Shown: positions 26,739 to 35,405, counted from the stretch's first letter. The stretch is 64,000 nt of DNA from Saccharothrix sp. HUAS TT1 (GCF_040744945.1 NZ_CP160453.1:2170001-2234000), one strand, 5' to 3'. The notes: generated from the sequence alone by a model not told the origin. Numbers and translations are program-made.

Positions 26739-27848
26739 TCACTGCCGGACGATCGGCACGACCTGGCCGATCAGCAGCCGCAGCGCCTCCCGGTCCACCG
26801 TGGCCGGGTCCTCGGCCAGCCAGTCGCCGATCTCCTCGACGAACTGGGCGGGCGTCATCGGCGGCACGATGGCGTCCGCCGGTTCCTCGGTGGTCACCCC
26901 GCCCGCGCGGCTCGGGTACACCAGCAGCGCGGTCCGGATCTCCAGCCACGGCAGCAGCTTGCGGTACACCGCGAGGCTGCGCGGCATCCGCATCCCGCCG
27001 CCCCGGAACGGGTGGCCGTTGCGCCACACCGTGCCGTCGTCCTCGGCCTCGTAGTGGCCGGGCAGCCAGGACTTCGACTCGATCAGCACCAGCCGCCGCC
27101 CGCACAGCACGGCGTGGTCGACGTCGGCGAACACCGAGCCCGGCCAGGCCAGGCCGTGGAAGATCCGCGCGCCGGGCAACCGGGTCAGGTACCGGCTGAG
27201 CAGGTCGGCGGTGAGCTGTTCGCAGACCCGGTCGTCGGTGGTCCCGTGCACCACCGACGTGTCGTGGTCCAGCGTGAACGCCCGGTCGGCCCGGACCGCC
27301 GCCAGGTAGCGCCGCGCCAACCGGAACGCGACCGCCGCCGCGGCGGCCACCAGGACCAGCCAGACGCCGAGCGCCAGCGGCGAGAAGTCGATCACCACGA
27401 CCGGCAGCAGCAGGAAGAACCAGCCGCACACGGCGGCCAGCGCGGGCGCGTGGCCCGGACCGGCGGTCGGCGCGTACCGGACCCGCTGCGCCACGTCGAC
27501 CAGGTGCCACCAAGCGAGCCCGCCGAGGTCCACCGCGGGTTTCGGCGGCACGAAGTCGGGGTCGTCGCCGAAGTTGCGCAGCCGACCGGTCCGGCCGGAG
27601 CGCGGCGGTCGGGTCGGCGACGACGGCCGCGAGCCCGGCCGGGTGAACGACCAGCCGCGGTCGTAGTCACGTCGGCGTGCGGGATCCCGCAGGGTGTCAT
27701 ATGCCTCTTGCAGCATCCGGAACGTGCCGGAGGACCCGCCCGCGTCCGGGTGCATGACCTTCGCCAGGGAGCGGTAAGCGGACTTGATCTCCGCCTCGGA
27801 CGCGTTGCGACCGACCCCGAGGAGTTCGTAGTAGTCGACCCCGCGCAC
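26739..27848 (-). CDS. J-domain protein with NERD nuclease-related domain
   Basis: A 369-residue fusion. Residues 1-65 are a J domain (VDYYELLGV, HPD in VMHPDAGG, EAYDTLRDPARRRDYDR), which stimulates DnaK ATPase. Two hydrophobic helices follow at about 140-190 (AAVCGWFFLLLPVVVIDF, GVWLVLVAAAAAVAF). Residues about 235-330 are a NERD-type domain: VFADVDHAVLCGRRLVLIES with the D and ExK positions of nuclease-related folds. The GTG start is set by the J-domain beginning VRGVDYY. Membrane-bound J-NERD proteins are known in actinobacteria; their role is not established. Upstream lie the tRNA-like units on the other strand. Confidence 0.82.
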   Translation of the reverse strand: MRGVDYYELLGVGRNASEAEIKSAYRSLAKVMHPDAGGSSGTFRMLQEAYDTLRDPARRRDYDRGWSFTRPGSRPSSPTRPPRSGRTGRLRNFGDDPDFVPPKPAVDLGGLAWWHLVDVAQRVRYAPTAGPGHAPALAAVCGWFFLLLPVVVIDFSPLALGVWLVLVAAAAAVAFRLARRYLAAVRADRAFTLDHDTSVVHGTTDDRVCEQLTADLLSRYLTRLPGARIFHGLAWPGSVFADVDHAVLCGRRLVLIESKSWLPGHYEAEDDGTVWRNGHPFRGGGMRMPRSLAVYRKLLPWLEIRTALLVYPSRAGGVTTEEPADAIVPPMTPAQFVEEIGDWLAEDPATVDREALRLLIGQVVPIVRQ

Positions 27849-27906
27849 GCGGCAGACCTTAGCGGCCCTGTCTCCGGGCCGGTGGTCATGGTTAGTGTTG
27901 GGGCAG

Positions 27907-27980
27907 GAGCCCGGTAGCGCAGTGGTTGTCGCGCCCTCTTGCTCAGGGGGAGGACGCCGGTTCGAATCCGGCCCGGCTCG
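27907..27980 (+). tRNA. tRNA-like unit 1 (non-canonical, GCT in anticodon position)
   Basis: Foldable as a cloverleaf: acceptor gagcccg/ccggctc (one C-C mismatch), anticodon stem ccctc/ggggg with loop ttgctca (T33, GCT), and a perfect T arm gccgg-ttcgaat-ccggc. GCT would be Ser, but Ser tRNAs need a long variable arm and this has five bases. One extra base lies between acceptor and TA(8-9), and no CCA is encoded. It is 74 nt and abuts an almost identical unit. More likely a tRNA-derived element or a deviant tRNA than a standard one. Confidence 0.4.
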
Positions 27981-28054
27981 GGACCATGTAGCGCAGTGGT
28001 TGACGCGCCCTCCCCACGGGAGGGAGGACGCCGGTTCGAGTCCGGCCTGGTCCG
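27981..28054 (+). tRNA. tRNA-like unit 2 (non-canonical, CAC in anticodon position)
   Basis: This 74-nt unit follows unit 1 with no spacing. Acceptor is ggaccat/ctggtcc (six of seven pairs), anticodon stem is the perfect ccctc/gaggg with loop cccacgg (CAC, but C instead of T at 33), and the T arm is the perfect gccgg-ttcgagt-ccggc. The D-loop (agtggttg) is the same as in unit 1. CAC would be Val, but the body is unlike normal tRNA-Val. The shared length and D/T arms show a tandem duplication with diverged anticodon and acceptor stems. Confidence 0.4.
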
Positions 28055-28119
28055 CAGGGGTGTCACGGGGGTGGGTGACCCGAGTTGCCGGGGTGCGCCC
28101 ACCGGCGCACGCTTCCGCC

Positions 28120-28377
28120 ATGGCGACTTGCGACGTCTGCGGCAACGACTACTGGATGGCCTTCGAGGTGCGCACGGTCGGCGGCGGCGTGCACACGTTC
28201 GACAGCTTCGAGTGCGCGATCCAGCGGTTGGCGCCGCGCTGCGAGCACTGCGACTGCCGCATCCTGGGCCACGGCGTCGAGGTGCGGGGCCGGTTCTTCT
28301 GCTGCGCCCACTGCGCGCGCAGCGCGGACAGCCTCGGCGAGCAGATCAAGGACACCGTGGGCGCGCACCCCGGTTAG
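28120..28377 (+). CDS. Small Cys-rich zinc-ribbon-like protein
   Basis: An 85-residue protein with many metal-ligand Cys: CDVC at residues 4-7, FEC at about 36, CEHCDC at about 45-50 and CCAHC at about 66-70. The spacing suggests two treble-clef or zinc-ribbon sites, similar to small prokaryotic metallothionein-like/zinc-finger proteins. The ATG at 28120 gives the first CxxC directly after the start; the longer upstream reading frame only translates the tRNA-like DNA. The function is unknown. It ends in a four-base overlap with the convergent gene. Confidence 0.75.
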   Translation: MATCDVCGNDYWMAFEVRTVGGGVHTFDSFECAIQRLAPRCEHCDCRILGHGVEVRGRFFCCAHCARSADSLGEQIKDTVGAHPG

Positions 28378-28853
28378 CGGACCAGCAGCACCAGCCGGCC
28401 GTTGGCGAACGCCGGCTGCAGGTCGCCGCGCGCGTCCACGCTCTTGGTGCCGTGCGGCAGGACCTCCTCGATCGCGCTGAACGCGATGATGTCCGACACC
28501 CCGTAGCGCCCGCGCAGCGTGCGCTGGCCGGGGAACCGCAGCGCCCGGCCCTCCCGCCGGTCGCGGTGCGCCAGCACGGCCCGCAGCGCGCCGCGGGCGA
28601 GTGCTTCGGGGCCGGCGAGGCGTTGCAGCGAGCCGTTGTGCACGGCCACGCCGTAGCCGCGCTCGATCAGCGTCGACAGGGTGTTCCCGGACGGGCCGTC
28701 GGTGAGCCGGAACGACATCGCGTGCCGCCCCTCGACGTCGTGCACGCACACGAGCTGCGCGTGGAACAGCAGCGACTCGTGCAGCGACAACGCGGTCGCG
28801 TCGGCGGCGGCCGGGTCCTCATGACCGGCGTTCACGCCGAGCCAGGTGGTCAT
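28374..28853 (-). CDS. Hypothetical protein (159 aa)
   Basis: A soluble, mixed alpha/beta protein of no recognised family. Segments such as HAQLVCVHDVEGRHAMSFRL, PSGNTLSTLIERGYGVAVHN and YGVSDIIAFSAIEEVLP have the hydrophobic pattern of a real folded protein, and codon positions show the normal GC3 bias. No signal peptide or membrane helix. The ATG at 28853 is the first good start. It converges on the zinc-ribbon gene with a four-base overlap. Confidence 0.6.
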   Translation of the reverse strand: MTTWLGVNAGHEDPAAADATALSLHESLLFHAQLVCVHDVEGRHAMSFRLTDGPSGNTLSTLIERGYGVAVHNGSLQRLAGPEALARGALRAVLAHRDRREGRALRFPGQRTLRGRYGVSDIIAFSAIEEVLPHGTKSVDARGDLQPAFANGRLVLLVR

Positions 28854-28995
28854 CCGGCGGCCTCGACAACGTTGTCGTGCGTGGGGTGGGGCACGAAGTC
28901 CTCCTCGACGCGGGTCTGCGCGGGACGGGGATTTCGTGGAGGCTAGTCCGATCGGGTGATGCAGTGGTAGCCGCCGAATGGCCGGTATCTGAAAA

Positions 28996-29802
28996 TCAGA
29001 TGGGGAGCAGGTCGAAAGTTTCGAGGAACGGCAGCGCGCCCGCCCGCTGGAGCGCGGCGGCGGACAGCCAGACGCTCAGGATCGTGATCAGCGGGCCGAC
29101 GATCGCCATCTCGACCCGGCCGCCGGTCTTCATCCGCATGATCTTCGGCGGCGCGACCGGGTACCACGTCTTGCCCATCAGCGGGACCGGCCACAGGATC
29201 GGGCAGCCCTGCTCGGTGATCGCGTCGCCCAGGTAGTGGGCCACGCAGCCGATGCCGACGGCCACCCCGCACGCCGCCGCGCTGGCGGGCGTCTGCGCGG
29301 TCCAGGCCACGCAGGCGACCGTGATGGCCGCCGACACGCCCGTGATGAGCAGGGCGTCCTTCTGCGGGCACCAGTCGTTCATGATCCCGCGCACGGCCAG
29401 GCCCGCGAACACGAACATCAGCACGGGCAGCGCCCACTTCTGCGACTGCTGCACCACGGCGGTCGTGCCGACGGCGGCGGCCAGCGCGAACGCCAGCGTG
29501 TGGGTCAGGCCCCGGTGCCCGCCGTCGCGATTGGAGTCCTTGCGGGTGCGGGTGGTGCGGTAGACGAACGAGCTGATCGTGTTGATCAGGGCCGACGCGC
29601 CCGCGCTGACCGGCCCGAACGTCCGCGAGATGGTGGACGAGGGGTGGTCGAGGTCGGGCAGCAGCGCGGCGCCGGTGGCGAGCACCGCGCCGACCGCCCA
29701 GCTCTGCGGCGTGAGCTGGCCGATGGGGTGGTTCTCCGCGAGCGCGGTCACCGCGGCCCAGGCCAGCAGACCGCTCATGGCGTGGGTCGGACCCGTCGAC
29801 AA
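28996..29802 (-). CDS. Membrane-bound metal-dependent hydrolase (YdjM/DUF457 type)
   Basis: A 268-residue polytopic membrane protein. The family's His/Asp motifs are present: the N-terminal His in [22 protein letters not shown] (about residues 40-50), [11 protein letters not shown] (about 87-97) and [17 protein letters not shown] (about 182-198). These are putative metal ligands facing the membrane interface. The TTG at 29802 is chosen because aagggggc lies five bases upstream and homologues typically begin [11 protein letters not shown]. The biological role of this family is not established; phospholipid-phosphate hydrolysis has been suggested from the motifs. Confidence 0.85.
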   Translation of the reverse strand: MSTGPTHAMSGLLAWAAVTALAENHPIGQLTPQSWAVGAVLATGAALLPDLDHPSSTISRTFGPVSAGASALINTISSFVYRTTRTRKDSNRDGGHRGLTHTLAFALAAAVGTTAVVQQSQKWALPVLMFVFAGLAVRGIMNDWCPQKDALLITGVSAAITVACVAWTAQTPASAAACGVAVGIGCVAHYLGDAITEQGCPILWPVPLMGKTWYPVAPPKIMRMKTGGRVEMAIVGPLITILSVWLSAAALQRAGALPFLETFDLLPI

Positions 29803-30084
29803 CGCTGCCCCCTTGATCACTCGTACGGGTGCGAGGTTAGCGGTGTCGGCGGGCGTCGCGCCGTCAATCGCGAACGCGTGTTCGAGTGTCGCGGTCGGCC
29901 GTCCCCGTGCGGCGGTCCGGCGGCCCGGCTGGTTGTATTGGGTCGGAGAACACCCGTGCCACCCCGTCGCGCGGCGTCCGCGAGGTGTGACGCCGTTCCC
30001 TTTTTCCGCCGAGGTGGACGCAAGCAACCCGACATAGCAGTACGCTTGTCTTGCTTGCATTGTCGCGAGAGGAGCGCCCTGAGT

Positions 30085-31305
30085 ATGGGCAAGATCAAGG
30101 TTCAGGGGACCGTCGTCGAGCTCGACGGCGACGAGATGACCCGGATCATCTGGCAGTTCATCAAGGACAAGCTGATCCACCCGTACCTGGACGTCGACCT
30201 CGAGTACTACGACCTGGGGATCGAGTACCGGGACAGCACCGACGACCAGGTCACGATCGACGCCGCGCACGCCATCAAGAAGCACGGCGTCGGCGTCAAG
30301 TGCGCCACGATCACGCCGGACGAGGCGCGGGTCGAGGAGTTCGGCCTGAAGAAGATGTGGGTCTCGCCGAACGGCACGATCCGCAACATCCTCGGCGGCG
30401 TGGTGTTCCGCGAGCCGATCATCATCTCGAACATCCCCCGGCTGGTGCCGGGCTGGACCAAGCCGATCATCATCGGCCGCCACGCCCACGGCGACCAGTA
30501 CAAGGCGACCAACTTCAAGGTCCCCGGCGCGGGCGAGCTGACGATCACGTTCACGCCCGAGGACGGCTCCGAGCCGATCCAGCACGTGGTGGCCAACTAC
30601 GGCGCCGACGGCGGCGTGGCCATGGGCATGTACAACTTCAACAAGTCCATCGAGGACTTCGCGCGCGCCTCGTTCTCGTACGGGTTGCAGCGCGACTACC
30701 CGGTGTACATGTCGACCAAGAACACCATCCTCAAGGCGTACGACGGCGCCTTCAAGGACATCTTCCAGAAGGTGTTCGAGGAGGAGTTCAAGGCGCAGTT
30801 CGACGCGGCGGGCCTCACCTACGAGCACCGCCTGATCGACGACATGGTGGCCGCCGCGATGAAGTGGGAGGGCGGCTACGTCTGGGCGTGCAAGAACTAC
30901 GACGGCGACGTGCAGTCCGACACGGTCGCGCAGGGCTTCGGCTCGCTCGGCCTGATGACGTCGGTGCTGATGACGCCGGACGGCAGGACCGTCGAGGCCG
31001 AGGCCGCGCACGGCACCGTCACCCGGCACTACCGGCAGCACCAGGCCGGCAAGCCGACGTCCACCAACCCGATCGCGTCGATCTTCGCGTGGACCGGTGG
31101 CCTGAAGCACCGGGGCAAGCTGGACGGCACGCCGGAGGTCACCGGCTTCGCGGAGACGCTGGAGCAGGTCATCGTGGAGACCGTCGAGAGCGGTCGGATG
31201 ACCAAGGACCTGGCCATGCTGGTCGGCAAGGACCAGGAGTGGCTGACCACCGAGGACTTCCTCGGCACGCTGGACGAGAACCTGCAGAAGCGGATGGCCG
31301 GCTGA
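30085..31305 (+). CDS. icd: Isocitrate dehydrogenase (NADP-dependent, dimeric eukaryote-like type)
   Basis: A 406-residue enzyme oxidising isocitrate to 2-oxoglutarate with NADP+. It begins [20 protein letters not shown], as in the IDH1/IDH2-like subfamily. Substrate Ser/Arg residues are in [12 protein letters not shown] (about 95-106), metal Asp residues in [12 protein letters not shown] (about 249-260) and the NADP-binding segment is [14 protein letters not shown] (about 310-323). Length is typical. The ATG follows gagaggag. A strong hairpin after the stop suggests a single-gene unit. Confidence 0.97.
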   Translation: MGKIKVQGTVVELDGDEMTRIIWQFIKDKLIHPYLDVDLEYYDLGIEYRDSTDDQVTIDAAHAIKKHGVGVKCATITPDEARVEEFGLKKMWVSPNGTIRNILGGVVFREPIIISNIPRLVPGWTKPIIIGRHAHGDQYKATNFKVPGAGELTITFTPEDGSEPIQHVVANYGADGGVAMGMYNFNKSIEDFARASFSYGLQRDYPVYMSTKNTILKAYDGAFKDIFQKVFEEEFKAQFDAAGLTYEHRLIDDMVAAAMKWEGGYVWACKNYDGDVQSDTVAQGFGSLGLMTSVLMTPDGRTVEAEAAHGTVTRHYRQHQAGKPTSTNPIASIFAWTGGLKHRGKLDGTPEVTGFAETLEQVIVETVESGRMTKDLAMLVGKDQEWLTTEDFLGTLDENLQKRMAG

Positions 31306-31324
31306 CGCCTGCCCGTTCGTGACC

Positions 31325-31350
31325 AGGGGACCGCTCTCGGGCGGTCCCCT
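31325..31350 (+). terminator. Hairpin terminator after icd
   Basis: A perfect 10-bp stem (aggggaccgc at 31325-31334, gcggtcccct at 31341-31350) with a six-base loop lies 20 bases after the icd stop. As is usual in actinomycetes, there is no long U-tract. Confidence 0.75.
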
Positions 31351-31473
31351 GTCGCGTTCCGCAGCGGCCTCACCCGTCCGGTTCCCCGGTGGGGTGGATT
31401 GTGCCGCCGACCGCCGCACGACCCCGCCCGGCGCGCTATATCTGCACTTCGGAAGAGGTGTCGGGAGGGCGTG

Positions 31474-31788
31474 GTGTTCGGGATTCCGGTGCGCGGGATG
31501 GTCGTCGTCGGTGTGCTCGCGGCGGCGGGGTTGATGTACGTCGCCAACGAGGGCAGGAGACTCGGCGTGGAGGAGGTCGCCGCCGAGCAGTGCCGGGTGA
31601 CGGTGATCGCCGACGTCCTCAACGTCCGCTCCGGGCCCGCCGACACCCAGCCGATCGTGGCCACCATGCCGCGGGACGCGGTGGTGCGGGCCGAGGCGAG
31701 GGTCGAGAACGGGTTCCGGCTGCTGTCCGACGGGCGGTGGGTGAAGGACGAGTTCGTGACACCGACCTCGGACAGCGGGTGCTCGTGA
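31474..31788 (+). CDS. Membrane-anchored bacterial SH3 domain protein
   Basis: A 104-residue protein. One N-terminal hydrophobic segment (GMVVVGVLAAAGLMYVA, about residues 8-24) acts as anchor or uncleaved signal. It is followed by an SH3b domain whose core VIADVLNVRSGPADTQPIV is the family signature, with WVKDEFV at the end. SH3b domains usually bind cell-wall peptides. The GTG at 31474 is spaced five bases from gggagg; the GTG at 31471 is also in frame but too close. Two Cys (one before the domain, one at the C-terminus) could form a disulfide. Confidence 0.75.
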   Translation: MFGIPVRGMVVVGVLAAAGLMYVANEGRRLGVEEVAAEQCRVTVIADVLNVRSGPADTQPIVATMPRDAVVRAEARVENGFRLLSDGRWVKDEFVTPTSDSGCS

Positions 31789-31800
31789 TGTGATTGGCGG

Positions 31801-32019
31801 ATGTTCTTCAAGTGGCGGTGGTCGCGCCGTGACGTGGTCACGTGCGCGTGCGAGCCCGAGTGGCCGGGCCTGCGGGCGGAGGTCGACGGGAGCCAGGTGG
31901 CCGGCGTGCCGTCGCCGGAGGGCAGCAGCCCGCTGGTGCTGATGCTGGGGCTGCGCGCGTCGTGCACGGGCTGCGGCGCCGATTACCCGCACGGCTGGGC
32001 GGTCGCCGAGCGCGGATAG
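31801..32019 (+). CDS. Small hypothetical Cys-containing protein
   Basis: A 72-residue protein in the 240-base gap before exonuclease III. CAC near residue 15 and CTGCG near 55 form a likely metal-binding pair set (CxC ... CxxC). LVLMLGLRASCTG is hydrophobic but short. The ATG at 31801 is 12 bases after the SH3 protein stop. The family is not recognised; coding bias is acceptable for its size. Confidence 0.5.
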   Translation: MFFKWRWSRRDVVTCACEPEWPGLRAEVDGSQVAGVPSPEGSSPLVLMLGLRASCTGCGADYPHGWAVAERG

Positions 32020-32028
32020 GCTGCCCGG

Positions 32029-32835
32029 GTGCTGACTGTCTCCACGATCAACGTCAACGGGCTGCGCGCGGCGGCGAAGAAGGGCTACCTGGAGTGGCTG
32101 GCCGCGACGCCCGCCGACGTGGTCTGCCTGCAGGAGGTGCGGGCCGAGCCGGGGCAGCTGTCGGACGAGGTGCGCGCGCCGGAGGGCTGGCACGTGGCGC
32201 ACGCGCACTCCGAGGTCAAGGGCCGCAACGGCGTCGCGGTGCTGACCCGCGAGGCGCCGCGGGCCGTCCGGGTCGGGTTCGGGGTGGCGGAGTTCGAGCA
32301 CTCGGGGCGGTACGTCGAGGTCGAGCTGGCCGACGTGGTGGTGGCGTCGCTGTACCTGCCGAGCGGTGACGTCGGCACGCCGAGGCAGGACGAGAAGGAC
32401 CGGTTCATGGCCGGGTTCCTGCCGTACCTGGTGGAACTGCGCGACAAGGCCGCCGCCGGCGGGCGCGAGGTGCTGGTGTGCGGCGACTGGAACATCGCGC
32501 ACCGGGCCGAGGACCTGAAGTCGTGGAAGGCGAACCAGAAGTCGTCCGGCTTCCTGCCGGAGGAGCGGGCGTGGCTGGGGCGGGTGTTCGACGAGGCCCG
32601 GTACGTCGACGTGGTGCGCTCCCTGCACCCGGACGTGGCGGGGCCGTACACGTGGTGGTCGTACCGCGGCAAGGCGTTCGACAACGACTCCGGCTGGCGG
32701 ATCGACTACCAGGTGGCGACGCGGGGCCTGGCGGCGACGGCGCGGTCGGCGGTGGTCGAGCGGGCCGCCGCGTACGGCGAGCGCTGGTCCGACCACGCGC
32801 CGGTGACGGTGGGTTACGACTGGCCGAGGACCTGA
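32029..32835 (+). CDS. xth: Exodeoxyribonuclease III
   Basis: A 268-residue AP endonuclease/3'-5' exonuclease of the exonuclease III (EEP) superfamily. Catalytic motifs: INVNGLRAA (N-terminal Asn), LQEVRAE (metal Glu, about residue 35), CGDWNIAHRAEDLK (Asp/Asn, about 151-164), WRIDYQVAT (Asp), and the closing WSDHAPVTVGYDW with Asp/His. It repairs abasic sites in DNA. Its final 50 bases recur, diverged, at 33518-33568 beyond the toxin-antitoxin pair, suggesting that this 3' end was brought in or rebuilt when that module inserted. Confidence 0.93.
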   Translation: MLTVSTINVNGLRAAAKKGYLEWLAATPADVVCLQEVRAEPGQLSDEVRAPEGWHVAHAHSEVKGRNGVAVLTREAPRAVRVGFGVAEFEHSGRYVEVELADVVVASLYLPSGDVGTPRQDEKDRFMAGFLPYLVELRDKAAAGGREVLVCGDWNIAHRAEDLKSWKANQKSSGFLPEERAWLGRVFDEARYVDVVRSLHPDVAGPYTWWSYRGKAFDNDSGWRIDYQVATRGLAATARSAVVERAAAYGERWSDHAPVTVGYDWPRT

Positions 32836-32869
32836 GATCAGGCACAATCGTGGCCAGGAGGTGGCGCCT

Positions 32870-33178
32870 GTGCACGAGATCATCGCGGCCAAGCGGCCCG
32901 AGGTCGAAGACCTGTGCCGCGTGCTGAGCGTTCGCCGCCTCGACGTGTTCGGGTCCGCTGTCGGTGACTCGTTCGACGTGGTGTCCAGCGACGTCGACGT
33001 CCTCGTGGAGTTCGACGCCGGTCCGGGCTTCGACTACTTCGGCAGCTACTTCGCCCTGAAGGAAGGGCTGGAGCGGATCTTCGGTCGGCCGGTCGATCTC
33101 GTGAGCGGTTCCAGCATCCGCAACCCGTACTTCCGGCAGCGAGTGATGGAGACCAAGGAACAGCTGTATGCGGCCTGA
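32870..33178 (+). CDS. mntA: MntA-type nucleotidyltransferase antitoxin
   Basis: A 102-residue minimal nucleotidyltransferase. The active-site signature GS-x8-SDVDVLVEF is seen as FGSAVGDSFDVVSSDVDVLV (about residues 24-43), with the metal Asp pair. In MNT-HEPN systems, MntA transfers AMP to a Tyr of HepT and so blocks its RNase activity. The GTG at 32870 is eight bases from aggagg; the in-frame GTG at 32861 overlaps that site. Its end overlaps hepT by 11 bases, the normal antitoxin-toxin coupling. It is inserted just behind xth. Confidence 0.9.
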   Translation: MHEIIAAKRPEVEDLCRVLSVRRLDVFGSAVGDSFDVVSSDVDVLVEFDAGPGFDYFGSYFALKEGLERIFGRPVDLVSGSSIRNPYFRQRVMETKEQLYAA

Positions 33179-33515
33179 CCCTCGCGCGTACCTCTGGGAC
33201 GCGCTACAGGCCGTTGACCTGTTGAGCCGGTTCAGCGCCGGCAAGTCGTTCGCGGACTACGAGGCGGACGCCATGCTGAGGTCGGCGGTCGAGCGACAGT
33301 TCGAGATCATCGGTGAAGCCCTGAACCAGCTGCGCAAGGCCGATGCCGATCTCGCGTCGGCCATCCCGGACGTCAACCGGATAGTCGCGTTCCGCAACAT
33401 CCTGATCCACGGGTACGCCTCGGTTGACGACGCTTTGGTCTGGCAAACGCTCGTGGACAAGGTGCCCGCGTTGGATCAGGCGCTCCGCCGGCTGCTGGAC
33501 GAGGTGGATGGGTGA
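33168..33515 (+). CDS. hepT: HepT-type RNase toxin (HEPN domain)
   Basis: A 115-residue all-helical HEPN protein. The ribonuclease motif Rx4HxY is intact as RNILIHGY (about residues 77-84), and its Tyr is the residue AMPylated by MntA in characterised systems. YEADAMLRSAVERQFEIIGE carries the conserved central helix. As a dimer it cleaves RNA (tRNA in studied cases) and halts growth. It overlaps mntA by 11 bases. Only three bases after its stop begins the diverged copy of the xth 3' end. Confidence 0.92.
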   Translation: MRPDPRAYLWDALQAVDLLSRFSAGKSFADYEADAMLRSAVERQFEIIGEALNQLRKADADLASAIPDVNRIVAFRNILIHGYASVDDALVWQTLVDKVPALDQALRRLLDEVDG

Positions 33516-33517
33516 TC

Positions 33518-33568
33518 GATCCGACAACGCGCCGATGACGGTCAGCTACGACTGGCCGGAGGACTGAG
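33518..33568 (+). pseudogene. Remnant copy of the xth 3' end
   Basis: This 51-base stretch aligns with the last 50 bases of xth (32786-32836) at about 43 positions with two single-base indels. It encodes SDNAPMTVSYDWPED then a stop, against SDHAPVTVGYDWPRT in xth. It has no start and is evidently the original end of xth, displaced by the mntA-hepT module, or the counterpart repeat created by that insertion. Confidence 0.8.
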
Positions 33569-33716
33569 TCGGCTCGATCGAGGGCCCGTTGTCCGGTCCC
33601 GGAACCGATCAACACGACGATCGACTTCGCTCGTTCGGCCGCACTTCACCGTGAGTTCGTGACCTCCTCCCCGGTTCGTGAGAACTTTTCACCAAACCGA
33701 ACACGGGGAGTGGTCG

Positions 33717-35405
33717 ATGGGCGGGATCAGCCGGCGGCGTTTCTTCCAGGCGACGGGTGCGGCGGGGGCGGTGCTGCTGTGGGGTGGGCCCGCCTGGGCG
33801 GCGACCACCGGGACGACGCTCGACGCCGCCGCGACGGCCGTCGGCGGCACCGGGTACCGACGGCTCCAGGCCGGGCCGGGGTGGCCGCTGGTCGTGCGGC
33901 CGGACCTGGTCGCGCCGAGCCCCGGCCGGGCGGACCGGCGGACGTCGTTGGCCTGCTTCGTGCAGTTCACCGACATGCACATGATCGACACCCAGAGCCC
34001 CGCCCGGTTCGAGTACACCCACCCGCTGCTGGGCTCCGGCGCCTTCCGCCCCCACGAAACGCTCGCCCAGCACACGTCGGCAGCCCTGGTGCGCAAGATC
34101 AACGGCATCGGGGCCGGGCCGTTCACCGGTCGCCCGATCGACTTCATGATGACCACGGGCGACAACACCGACAACCACGAGCTGGTCGAGCTGGACTGGT
34201 TCCTCACCACCCTCAACGGCGGCCGGATCACCGCCAACACCGGCGACCCCACCCGGTACGAGGGCGTGCAGGACTCCGGCGTCACGGCCTACTGGAACCC
34301 GCACTCCACCCTCCTCGACGACTACAAGGCCAAGGGCTTCCCGCTCGTCCCCGGCCTGCTCGACGCCGCGATCCGCCCGTTCGACAGCCCCGGCCTCCGC
34401 GTCCCCTGGTACTGCACGTTCGGCAACCACGACGACAGCGTGGTCGGCTCCCTGCCCGACGGCATCCCGCTGATCGACGGCCTGTACACCTCGAACCGCA
34501 AGATCATGGGCTTCTCCGACGACCGGACCCGGCGGCTGGCCAGGGCCATGACCGACCCGGCGCACCTCCTCGACGCGGCGGCCGTCGTGGCCGAGGGCGG
34601 GCTGGTCCGCACCGTCACGCCGGACCCCCGCCGCCGGCCGTTCACCACCGCCGAGTTCGTCCAGGCGCACCTCGACCCGCGGCACACCGGCCCCGGCCCG
34701 CACGGCCACGGCTTCACGCCGGACAACGCCGACGGCGTCGACGTCTTCTACACCTTCCCGATCGCGCCCGGCGTCACCGGCATCAGCCTCGACACCACGA
34801 CCACCGCGGGCTTCGCCGACGGCTCGATCGGCCTGCACCAGTACCTCTGGCTGGAGCGCACCCTCAAGCGCGGCAGCTCGCGCTACTACGACGTGCTCGG
34901 CTTCCGGCACCGCCAGGACGTCACCGACGAGCTGTTCATCCTGTTCAGCCACCACACCAGCTGGACCATGGGCAACGTCCTGCCGGACCGCCGCCGCCCG
35001 CTCGACCCCCGCCTGGACGGCGACGCGCTGGTCTCCCTCCTCGGCCGGTTCCCGAACGTGGTGGCCTGGGTCAACGGCCACACCCACGAGAACCGGATCG
35101 TGCCGCACGGCGTCGGCGACCGGGCGTTCTGGGAGATCAACACCGCCGCCCACGTCGACCACCCGCAGCACGCCCGGATCATCGAGCTGGCGGACAACGG
35201 CGACGGCACGTTGTCCCTGTTCACCACGCTGGTCGAGGGTGACGCGCCCTACCAGGCCGACTACGACGACACCACACCGCGCGGCCTGGCCTCGCTGGCC
35301 CGCGAGTTCGCGTTCAACGACCCGCACGCGGGCGCGGGCGCGGTCGGCGCGGTCACCGACCGCAACACCGAGCTGGTCGTCGCGGGGAGGGCCCCGACCC
35401 GGTAG
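33717..35405 (+). CDS. Tat-exported metallophosphoesterase (TIGR03767-like)
   Basis: A 562-residue protein with a twin-arginine signal (GISRRRFFQATGAAGAVLLW, cleavage after AWA). Calcineurin-like metal-site motifs: FTDMHMID (about residue 81), TTGDNTDNH (about 138), FGNHDD (about 237), and late His residues in FSHHTSW and NGHTHENRI (about 445). Family members of this length are actinobacterial phosphoesterases of unknown substrate. The ATG at 33717 has ggggag at proper spacing; the in-frame GTG at 33678 does not. It probably hydrolyses a phosphate ester outside the cell. Confidence 0.88.
   Translation: MGGISRRRFFQATGAAGAVLLWGGPAWAATTGTTLDAAATAVGGTGYRRLQAGPGWPLVVRPDLVAPSPGRADRRTSLACFVQFTDMHMIDTQSPARFEYTHPLLGSGAFRPHETLAQHTSAALVRKINGIGAGPFTGRPIDFMMTTGDNTDNHELVELDWFLTTLNGGRITANTGDPTRYEGVQDSGVTAYWNPHSTLLDDYKAKGFPLVPGLLDAAIRPFDSPGLRVPWYCTFGNHDDSVVGSLPDGIPLIDGLYTSNRKIMGFSDDRTRRLARAMTDPAHLLDAAAVVAEGGLVRTVTPDPRRRPFTTAEFVQAHLDPRHTGPGPHGHGFTPDNADGVDVFYTFPIAPGVTGISLDTTTTAGFADGSIGLHQYLWLERTLKRGSSRYYDVLGFRHRQDVTDELFILFSHHTSWTMGNVLPDRRRPLDPRLDGDALVSLLGRFPNVVAWVNGHTHENRIVPHGVGDRAFWEINTAAHVDHPQHARIIELADNGDGTLSLFTTLVEGDAPYQADYDDTTPRGLASLAREFAFNDPHAGAGAVGAVTDRNTELVVAGRAPTR

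Noticed and set aside
27895..28119. N-terminal extension of the zinc-ribbon protein
   Set aside because: This part translates the two tRNA-like units (RRFESGP, DAGSSPAWS patterns), a well-known artefact; the ATG at 28120 starts directly before the first CxxC.
28996..32892. Long minus-strand frame extending from the membrane hydrolase across icd and xth
   Set aside because: Only its last part (28996-29802) is the real hydrolase gene, with its own start and ribosome site; the rest is antisense to icd and xth.
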